A DNA stretch of 6,060 nucleotides. It comes from Chitinophagia bacterium (lineage in GTDB: Bacteria; Bacteroidota; Bacteroidia; Chitinophagales; Chitinophagaceae). The DNA lies in NCBI GenBank assembly GCA_010027295.1, contig RGVM01000177.1, forward strand, positions 1 through 6,060. The letters are read 5' to 3'. The notes under the pieces were generated by a model that was given only the letters and a program-made list of their open reading frames with translations, ran no database searches and was not told where the DNA came from. Of the stretch, positions 1 through 5,063 are shown piece by piece; position 1 is the stretch's first letter, and each line of letters begins with the position of its first letter. The translations under genes were made by a program, and so were the position numbers.

Positions 1-1792
1 CACCAGTCTTTCCGGGACATCCATCCGCAAAGTGGCCCTGCCAACCTACCGCGACTGGGGTGACATCCTACGCTGGCTCTCCCAGGAGAATCTCCCCGGA
101 TGCTTCCCATATACTGCCGGCGTCTACCCCCTCAAGCGTGAAGGCGAGGACCCCACCCGCATGTTCGCCGGTGAGGGCGGTCCCGAACGGACCAACCGTC
201 GCTTCCACTACGTCTCCCTGGGCCAGCCCGCCAAACGACTCTCCACCGCCTTCGACTCGCCAACCCTATACGGGCAGGATCCCGCCCGGCGCCCCGACAT
301 CCTCGGCAAGGTCGGCAACAGCGGCGTCAGCGTCGCCACCCTCGACGATGCCAAGAAGCTCTACTCCGGCTTCGACCTCTGCGACCCGGCCACCTCCGTC
401 AGCATGACCATTAACGGACCGGCGCCCATTCTCCTGGCATCCTTCCTCAACGCCGCCATCGACCAGCAGTGTGAGAAGCATATCGCCGCCCATGGCCTCG
501 GTGAGGCGCTCGAGCAGGCCCGGCGCAGGAAGTTCGGATCCGATGGCCCACCCGTCTACCGCGACCCCGGCGGCGCGTCACTGCCCGAAGGTCACGACGG
601 CCTCGGTCTGGCACTCCTCGGACTCAGCGGTGACGAGGTACTCGACCCCGACACCTACCGGCGCATCCGGGCAGAAGCCCTCTCGACCGTCAGGGGGACG
701 GTACAGGCCGACATCCTCAAGGAGGACCAGGCGCAGAACACCTGCATCTTCAGCACCGAGTTCGCCCTGCGGCTGATGGGTGATGTTCAGCAGTGGTTCA
801 TAGACAACCGCGTGCGCAACTTCTACAGCGTCTCCGTGAGCGGCTACCATATCGCCGAAGCCGGCGCCAACCCCCTCACCCAGCTGGCTTTCACCCTCGC
901 CAACGGCTTCACATACGTCGAATACTACCTCTCGCGGGGCATGCAGATCGACGACTTCGCTCCCAACCTCTCCTTCTTCTTCAGCAACGGGATGGACCCC
1001 GAATACAGCGTCATCGGCCGCGTCGCACGCCGCATCTGGGCAAAGGCCATGCGCTTCCGATACGGCGCATCCGACCGCAGCCAGATGCTCAAATACCATA
1101 TCCAGACCTCCGGCCGCAGCCTGCACGCCCAGGAGATAGACTTCAACGACATCCGAACCACCCTCCAGGCCCTCTACGCCATCTACGATAACTGCAACTC
1201 GCTCCACACCAACGCCTACGACGAGGCCATCACCACCCCAACGGAGGAGAGCGTCCGACGCGCCATGGCCATCCAGCTCATCATCAACCGAGAACTCGGC
1301 ACCGCCCGAAACGAAAACCCCAACCAGGGCTCCTTCCTCCTCGAGGAACTCACCGACCTCGTCGAACAGGCCGTCCTCTCAGAATTTCACCGCCTCACCG
1401 AACGCGGCGGCGTCCTCGGCGCCATGGAGCGCATGTACCAGCGCAACCGCATCCAGGAGGAGAGCCTCCACTACGAGCATCTCAAGCACACCGGGGAGCT
1501 CCCCATCGTCGGCGTCAACACCTTCCTCGGCAAGACCGGCAGTCCCACCACCCTGCCCGCCGAGGTCATTCGTAGCTCCGACGACGAGAAACGCCAGCAG
1601 ATCGCGAACCTCGAAGCCTTCCAAGCCCTGCATGGCCCACATGCCGAAGCCGCCCTCCAACGACTCCGACGCACCGTCCTAGACAACGGCAATGTCTTCG
1701 CCGAACTCATGGAGACCGTCAAGACCTGCTCCCTCGGACAGATCACGCATGCCCTCTTCGGCATGGGAGGTCGATACCGACGAAACATGTAA
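1..1792 (+). CDS. icmF: Fused isobutyryl-CoA mutase (IcmF), C-terminal substrate-binding half, 5'-truncated by the window
   Basis: IcmF is an adenosylcobalamin-dependent mutase that interconverts isobutyryl-CoA and n-butyryl-CoA; in this family the B12 domain, a MeaB-like GTPase chaperone and the mutase barrel are fused. The frame is open from base 2 ([10 protein letters not shown]), so the GTG at 32 is an internal Val codon and the true start lies upstream. About 596 residues are seen of a family length near 1,100; the cobalamin and GTPase domains are off-window. Numbering from that Val: the TIM-barrel starts with PYTAGVYP (26-33). [10 protein letters not shown] (40-49) puts Phe at the position of Tyr89 of methylmalonyl-CoA mutase. 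[14 protein letters not shown] (224-237) puts Gln235 where methylmalonyl-CoA mutase has Arg207. [10 protein letters not shown] (270-279) carries the active-site His273. This Phe/Gln pair is the isobutyryl-type signature. The C-terminus RYRRNM matches the usual family end. No frameshift is seen. Isovaleryl/pivalyl-CoA activity, known for some IcmFs, cannot be excluded. Confidence 0.93.
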   Translation, partial: TSLSGTSIRKVALPTYRDWGDILRWLSQENLPGCFPYTAGVYPLKREGEDPTRMFAGEGGPERTNRRFHYVSLGQPAKRLSTAFDSPTLYGQDPARRPDILGKVGNSGVSVATLDDAKKLYSGFDLCDPATSVSMTINGPAPILLASFLNAAIDQQCEKHIAAHGLGEALEQARRRKFGSDGPPVYRDPGGASLPEGHDGLGLALLGLSGDEVLDPDTYRRIRAEALSTVRGTVQADILKEDQAQNTCIFSTEFALRLMGDVQQWFIDNRVRNFYSVSVSGYHIAEAGANPLTQLAFTLANGFTYVEYYLSRGMQIDDFAPNLSFFFSNGMDPEYSVIGRVARRIWAKAMRFRYGASDRSQMLKYHIQTSGRSLHAQEIDFNDIRTTLQALYAIYDNCNSLHTNAYDEAITTPTEESVRRAMAIQLIINRELGTARNENPNQGSFLLEELTDLVEQAVLSEFHRLTERGGVLGAMERMYQRNRIQEESLHYEHLKHTGELPIVGVNTFLGKTGSPTTLPAEVIRSSDDEKRQQIANLEAFQALHGPHAEAALQRLRRTVLDNGNVFAELMETVKTCSLGQITHALFGMGGRYRRNM

Positions 1793-1857
1793 GCCCTGCA
1801 ACTCAGGTCGATAACCATTCCCCGAACCTTACGAAGCCCGGGAGTGTTAACCATTAG

Positions 1858-2038
1858 GTTTTGAGAACTCCCGGCAGTTCTGGGAACTCCCCCCGGTTTT
1901 GGGAACTGTGGTGGGTTTTGAGAACCCCCGGTAGTTCTGAGAACTCCCCCTGGTTTTGAGAACTGCGGTGGGTTTTGAGAACCCCGGCGGTTCTGAGAAC
2001 TTCCCCCGGTTCTGAGAACTGCAGGCAGTTCTGAGGAC
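1858..2038. repeat. Tandem array of ten 19-bp dyad units in a 57-bp higher-order repeat
   Basis: The 314-base gap between icmF and the aldehyde dehydrogenase gene is mostly this array. The core GTTYTGRGAAC (arms GTTCT and AGAAC around one base) begins at 1858, 1877, 1896, 1915, 1934, 1953, 1972, 1990, 2009 and 2028. The period is 19 bp with a single 18-bp step. The last unit is degenerate (GTTCTGAGGAC). The 8-bp spacers cycle through three types: A (TCCCGGCA, CCCCGGTA, CCCGGCG), B (TCCCCCCG, TCCCCCTG, TTCCCCCG) and C (TGTGGTGG, TGCGGTGG, TGCAGGCA). This gives three higher-order copies (1858-1914, 1915-1971, 1972-2027) plus one terminal core. Adjacent units can also pair across spacers, for example AGAACT 1864-1869 with AGTTCT 1876-1881, so transcripts could fold into alternative GC-rich hairpins. 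Function is unknown; protein-binding array, variable-number repeat or transcript-end structure are all possible. Flanks 1793-1857 and 2039-2106 hold no gene I can support. Confidence 0.95.
2015..2032. repeat. Perfect 18-bp inverted repeat at the distal end of the array
   Basis: The sequence AGAACTGCAGGCAGTTCT has 8-base arms (AGAACTGC / GCAGTTCT) around a central AG. It spans the junction between the ninth and tenth 19-bp units and is the most complete dyad in the array; other spacers give arms of about 4 to 6 bases. As RNA it would form about seven pairs with a four-base loop. No T-run follows, so it does not look like a classical intrinsic terminator. Confidence 0.6.
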
Positions 2039-2106
2039 GGATACCGATAGGCCTCACTAAGATTGCGTACATTGATTGCGCATTACGTACCGCCAACTCC
2101 CCAGCC

Positions 2107-3531
2107 ATGGTGACATCCGCTTTCAAGCCCTTCCCTTCCGAAGAGGAGCTCCTGACCCTTGCCACCGACACCTATCAGCGCCAGCTGGCATTCTTCAAGT
2201 CGGGCAAGACCCGCCCCTATGCCTTCCGCATGGAGCAGCTGAAGCGGCTGCGCGACTCTGTGCGCCAGCATGAGCAGCAGGTTGTGGAAGCCCTGCACAG
2301 TGACCTCCGCAAATCGGAGTTCGAGGCCTTCGGCTCCGAGATAGGCGTCCTCTACAAGGAGATCGCGCACACCATGTCCCACCTGCGCGAATGGATGGAG
2401 CCGAAGAGCGCCTCCACCCCGCTGATGTTCATGCCCTCCTCCAGCCGGGTGATCCCCGACTCGCTGGGTACCGTACTCATCATGGCCCCCTGGAACTACC
2501 CCTTCCTGCTGATGATGACGCCGCTCATCAGCTCGATCGCAGGGGGTAACACATCCTTTATCAAGCCCTCCGAACAGGCGCCGCACACGGCCGCCGTCGT
2601 GGAGGCTATTGTCGCGGACGCCTTCGATTCCGACTACGTGGCCGTCTTTCAGGGACAGGGCCATGTCGTGGCGCCCCTGCTCATCCGCAATTTCCGCTTC
2701 GACCATGTATTCTTCACCGGCAACCCCGCCGCCGGCCGTAAGATCATGGAACTCGCCAGTATCCACCTCACCCCCGTGACGCTGGAACTTGGCGGCAAGA
2801 GCCCCTGCATCGTCGACAGCCGCGTCAACATCGCCTACGCCGCCCGAAAGATCGCCTGGAGCAAGATGATCAACGCCGGACAGACCTGTGTGGCGCCCGA
2901 CTACGTGCTCGTGCACGAATCCGTCAGGGATGCCTTCATCGATGCGGTCAAGGCCCAGTTCGACCGCATGCTCGGGGAGGACCCGAAGGCGAGCCCCGAC
3001 TACGGCCGCCTCATCAACCGCAAGCGCTTCGACGCCGTGTCATCCTACATCCCTCAGGGCAGGCTGCTCTACGGAGGCCGTACCGACGCGGATGACCTCT
3101 TCATCGAGCCCACCCTGCTCGAAGTGACGGACGCCGATAGTCCCGTCATGAAGGAGGAGATCTTCGGCCCCGTCCTACCCATCATCACCTACCGCACCCG
3201 CGAGGACGTGCTGGCATGGATCGAACGCAACCCCTATCCCCTGGCCCTCTACATCTTCACGAACAGCCGCGAAACGGAAAGATTCTACACCGAGAACGTC
3301 CGCTTCGGCGGCGGCTGCGTCAACAACGGCGTGATCCACGTCGGCAACCCCGACCTGCCCTTCGGCGGCGTCGGCACAAGCGGCATGGGACAATACCACG
3401 GCAAACACGGATTCGACACTTTCACACGGCCCAAGAGCATCCTCAAGACACCCACCTGGTCCGACGTTCCTCTCTGGTACGCTCCATACCGCAACAATCT
3501 GAAATGGATCAAACCCTTCTTCCGTCTCTGA
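2107..3531 (+). CDS. NAD(P)-dependent aldehyde dehydrogenase, class-3-like
   Basis: This enzyme oxidises an aldehyde to the carboxylic acid with NAD(P)+. At 474 residues it is in the size range of the ALDH3/fatty-aldehyde-type branch, which is shorter than the ~500-residue tetrameric ALDHs. Visible motifs are PWNYP (128-132) with oxyanion Asn130; KPSE (153-156), a cofactor-binding lysine; FFTGNPAAG (202-210), the cofactor-loop region with an unusual Asn after Gly; LELGGKSP (226-233) with general base Glu227; GQTCVAPDY (258-266) with nucleophile Cys261; and EEIFGPVLP (350-358), cofactor ribose binding. All catalytic residues are present. It has no signal peptide, so it should be cytosolic. The start at 2107 is the ATG just after the repeat array; no Shine-Dalgarno sequence is visible, as is usual in Bacteroidota. 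No confident promoter is seen in 2039-2106. The glutathione peroxidase gene follows 34 bp downstream, suggesting co-transcription. Substrate is not determinable; medium or long-chain lipid aldehydes are a family-based guess. Confidence 0.93.
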   Translation: MVTSAFKPFPSEEELLTLATDTYQRQLAFFKSGKTRPYAFRMEQLKRLRDSVRQHEQQVVEALHSDLRKSEFEAFGSEIGVLYKEIAHTMSHLREWMEPKSASTPLMFMPSSSRVIPDSLGTVLIMAPWNYPFLLMMTPLISSIAGGNTSFIKPSEQAPHTAAVVEAIVADAFDSDYVAVFQGQGHVVAPLLIRNFRFDHVFFTGNPAAGRKIMELASIHLTPVTLELGGKSPCIVDSRVNIAYAARKIAWSKMINAGQTCVAPDYVLVHESVRDAFIDAVKAQFDRMLGEDPKASPDYGRLINRKRFDAVSSYIPQGRLLYGGRTDADDLFIEPTLLEVTDADSPVMKEEIFGPVLPIITYRTREDVLAWIERNPYPLALYIFTNSRETERFYTENVRFGGGCVNNGVIHVGNPDLPFGGVGTSGMGQYHGKHGFDTFTRPKSILKTPTWSDVPLWYAPYRNNLKWIKPFFRL

Positions 3532-3565
3532 GGCGGAGGAAGGCAAACCGCAACAACTGCATGGC

Positions 3566-4240
3566 ATGAGGAAATACCTGTGGATCGTAGCTGCTGCGGC
3601 AGTGCCCGTCTGGATGGCAGCGGACACATGCAACAATCAAGACATGACGGCAAGACAGAGCATACTCAAGCGACTCTACCCCATCCTCACCGGCATCACC
3701 CGCATGACCGGCTCGAAGAACGCTTCCTACCGTACAGACAGGCCCGTGGAACCCCCAAAGCCCTTCCACTCGCTCAAGGCGACCCTAATCACAGGCGAGG
3801 CACTGTCACTCGACTCCCTCAAGGGAAAGATGGTACTGCTCGTCAACACCGCCAGCGACTGCGGCTACACACCCCAGTACGAAGGACTCCAGCAGTTGCA
3901 GGACCGCTACCGCGACAGGCTCGTGGTCGTCGGCTTCCCCGCCAACGACTTCAAGCAGCAGGAGAAGGGCGGTAATGCGCAGATCGCTGAATTCTGCAAG
4001 CGCAACTACGGCGTGAACTTCCTGCTTACGGAGAAGTCCAGCGTGGTCAAGGGACCAGAACAGCACACCGTCTTCGCATGGCTCAGCGACAGCCGCCTCA
4101 ATGGATGGAACAACCGGCAGCCCGTCTGGAACTTCACCAAGTACCTGGTAGATCAACAGGGAAGGCTCGTAGGTGTCTTCGAACCCTCTGTCGACCCCCT
4201 CGGTGACGAATTGACCTCCGTCATCGACCAGAAACGTTGA
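3566..4240 (+). CDS. Glutathione peroxidase family protein (likely thioredoxin-dependent)
   Basis: It reduces hydrogen peroxide or lipid hydroperoxides with a cysteine nucleophile. From the first ATG it is 224 residues. NTASDCGYTPQYEGL (94-108) carries the peroxidatic Cys99. GFPANDFKQQE (123-133) supplies Gln132, and VWNF (187-190) supplies Trp188 and Asn189, completing the Cys-Gln-Trp-Asn tetrad. The usual FPCNQF cysteine is Ala126. AEFCKRNYGV (141-150) has Cys144, 45 residues after the peroxidatic Cys, about where two-Cys thioredoxin-dependent members place the resolving Cys. The start is uncertain. The ATG at 3566 adds a 26-residue segment with a basic start and a hydrophobic run (about residues 5-19) like a signal peptide or anchor. 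The ATG at 3644 (M-T-A-R-Q-S-I-L-K-R) matches the N-terminus I recall for Bacteroidota homologues and has an A-rich leader; it would give 198 residues in the cytosol. It lies 34 bp (or 112 bp) after the aldehyde dehydrogenase gene. Confidence 0.9.
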   Translation: MRKYLWIVAAAAVPVWMAADTCNNQDMTARQSILKRLYPILTGITRMTGSKNASYRTDRPVEPPKPFHSLKATLITGEALSLDSLKGKMVLLVNTASDCGYTPQYEGLQQLQDRYRDRLVVVGFPANDFKQQEKGGNAQIAEFCKRNYGVNFLLTEKSSVVKGPEQHTVFAWLSDSRLNGWNNRQPVWNFTKYLVDQQGRLVGVFEPSVDPLGDELTSVIDQKR

Positions 4241-4274
4241 CACCGCCACCGCCATCGGCATGATTCTTGGTTAG

Positions 4275-4297
4275 GATGCAACAATTGATTTTGCATC
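4275..4297. promoter_or_regulatory. Inverted repeat after the GPx gene (operator or weak transcript-end hairpin)
   Basis: GATGCAA (4275-4281) and TTGCATC (4291-4297) are perfect 7-base arms around a 9-base centre that itself contains CAATTG. It begins 35 bases after the GPx stop codon. It is not followed by a T-tract, so a role as intrinsic terminator is weak. It could be a binding site or a 3' end hairpin stabilising the upstream mRNA. It marks the switch from GC-rich coding DNA to about 33-40% GC. Confidence 0.35.
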
Positions 4298-4352
4298 ATT
4301 CACATCTCGAAATTCATATGCCATTAAAAATGAACGGGATAGCTATTCGTCA

Positions 4353-4367
4353 TCATGCATAGCATGA
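4353..4367. promoter_or_regulatory. Dyad 1 upstream of the idi promoter
   Basis: TCATGCATAGCATGA has perfect 6-base arms around ATA. It ends 14 bases upstream of the putative -35 hexamer, a position typical of activator or repressor sites. An adjoining dyad, TGAAA-N6-TTTCA (4365-4380), overlaps its right end and leads into the CACTTGT dyad, so three inverted repeats tile 4353-4394 without gaps. No regulator is encoded in the window to assign to it. Confidence 0.4.
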
Positions 4368-4378
4368 AAACATGATTT

Positions 4379-4394
4379 CACTTGTTCACAAGTG
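4379..4394. promoter_or_regulatory. Operator-like palindrome overlapping the -35 region of the idi promoter
   Basis: CACTTGTTCACAAGTG has perfect 7-base arms (CACTTGT / ACAAGTG) around TC. It covers the TTGTTC hexamer proposed as the -35 element of the downstream promoter, so a bound dimeric protein would occlude polymerase. This is the expected geometry of a repressor operator for the idi-carotenoid transcription unit. The regulator is unknown and none of its genes is in the window. Confidence 0.5.
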
Positions 4395-4410
4395 GCGCTG
4401 ATTGTATAAT
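4382..4410 (+). promoter_or_regulatory. Candidate promoter for idi and the carotenoid gene
   Basis: TATAAT (4405-4410) is an exact -10 consensus, 17 bases downstream of TTGTTC (4382-4387), which keeps the TTG of a -35 box. The same DNA can be read loosely in the Bacteroidota scheme (-33 TTG, 20 bases, then TA-N2-ATTT for TAnnTTTG). The start of transcription would be near 4417, giving a leader of about 70 bases. A second candidate -7 element, CACTTTTG (4431-4438), matches TAnnTTTG except its first base and would start transcription further downstream. The remainder of 4241-4486 has no gene; the AT-richness contrasts with all flanking coding DNA. Confidence 0.5.
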
Positions 4411-4486
4411 TTCAAACGCAATGGAATCCTCACTTTTGTCCTACCTGGCGAAGTGACACAGGCCCGAACCACAAAAAATTGAACCT

Positions 4487-5020
4487 ATGTCGATGGATCA
4501 GGTGATACTTGTGAACGAGCGGGACGAACCCGTAGGAGAGATGGAGAAGATGGAGGCACACCGAAAGGCTGTGCTGCACCGAGCTTTCAGCGTGTTTATA
4601 TTCAATGGAAGGGGCGAGATGCTGCTCCAGCGCAGAGCCATCCACAAATACCACAGCGGCGGGCTGTGGACGAACGCATGCTGCAGCCATCCCCGTCCTG
4701 ACGAACCCGTCTATGACGCCGCCGTCAGGAGGCTTCGCGAGGAACTCGGCTTCGTGACGATGATCAAGCCCGCATTCCAGTTCACCTACCGAGCGGAATT
4801 CGACAACGGCCTCACCGAGCACGAGTACGACCATGTGTTCATCGGGCAATACGAGGGGCTCATTCACCCCAACCGCGAGGAAGTGGGCGACTACTGCTAC
4901 AAGAGCATGGAAGAGATTCGCGCCAACCTCGACACCCACCCGCACAAGTACACAGAGTGGTTCAAGATAGCCTTCCCGAAACTGGAGGAACACCTCCAAT
5001 CTAAGGCCATGACCGCCTGA
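4487..5020 (+). CDS. idi: Isopentenyl-diphosphate delta-isomerase, type I
   Basis: It interconverts isopentenyl and dimethylallyl diphosphate, the balancing step before prenyl chain and carotenoid synthesis, in the cytosol. At 177 residues it is the normal bacterial type I (Nudix-fold) length. Metal-ligand and catalytic motifs are all present: His25 (EAHRKA), His31 (VLHRAF), Cys66 and His68 in TNACCSHP (62-69), a Nudix-like helix AAVRRLREELGF (78-89), and EHE (Glu111, Glu113) in TEHEYDHVF, matching Cys67, His69, Glu114 and Glu116 of the E. coli enzyme. The ATG at 4487 is preferred over the ATG two codons later (4493) because it lies just behind the A-rich leader ACAAAAAATT; there is no Shine-Dalgarno sequence. 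It is the first gene after the candidate promoter, and the carotenoid desaturase starts 43 bases downstream in the same direction, consistent with an operon feeding carotenoid synthesis. Confidence 0.96.
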   Translation: MSMDQVILVNERDEPVGEMEKMEAHRKAVLHRAFSVFIFNGRGEMLLQRRAIHKYHSGGLWTNACCSHPRPDEPVYDAAVRRLREELGFVTMIKPAFQFTYRAEFDNGLTEHEYDHVFIGQYEGLIHPNREEVGDYCYKSMEEIRANLDTHPHKYTEWFKIAFPKLEEHLQSKAMTA

Positions 5021-5063
5021 GTCATATCTACGACTAATTGCCAGGACACTCCCCTGCGCGAAC

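Noticed and set aside
32..34. GTG at 32 as the start codon of icmF
   Set aside because: The frame is open upstream to the window edge and encodes a conserved stretch ([13 protein letters not shown]) that continues the IcmF family sequence, so GTG is an internal valine.
578..1207. Long minus-strand ORFs inside icmF and other genes (such as 578-1207, 2083-2916, 4430-5122)
   Set aside because: They are antisense shadows typical of GC-rich codon usage, have no recognisable motifs, and overlap genes with clear conserved active sites.
1812..1855. 8-base direct repeat TAACCATT (1812-1819 and 1848-1855) as target-site duplication of a small mobile element
   Set aside because: The 28 bases between the copies hold no terminal inverted repeats, and the second copy abuts but does not enclose the array, so chance is more likely.
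1858..2038. G-quadruplex or CRISPR array in the repeat region
   Set aside because: G-runs on the minus strand are separated by well over seven bases, too far for a standard quadruplex. The repeats are 11-bp cores with 7-8-bp related spacers, far too short and too similar for CRISPR, and no cas gene is present.
1858..2038. Plasmid-type iteron replication origin
   Set aside because: The unit length fits iterons, but neighbouring genes are chromosomal metabolic genes, no Rep-like gene is visible, and I see no DnaA box cluster.
2041..2106. Promoter for the aldehyde dehydrogenase gene around TACATTGATTG, with a GATTGCG direct repeat (2061-2067, 2074-2080)
   Set aside because: The match to TAnnTTTG is one base short and no -33 element is convincing; the 7-base direct repeat alone is too short to call a site.
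1854..2171. 105-codon minus-strand ORF with a 19-residue repeat (S-S-Q-N-x-G-E-F-x-E-L-P-G-V-L-K-T like)
   Set aside because: The periodic peptide follows simply from the 57-bp DNA period being divisible by three. The ORF overlaps the start of the aldehyde dehydrogenase gene antisense, ends at the array edge, and resembles no protein I know. The dyad and spacer structure explains the sequence better than coding.
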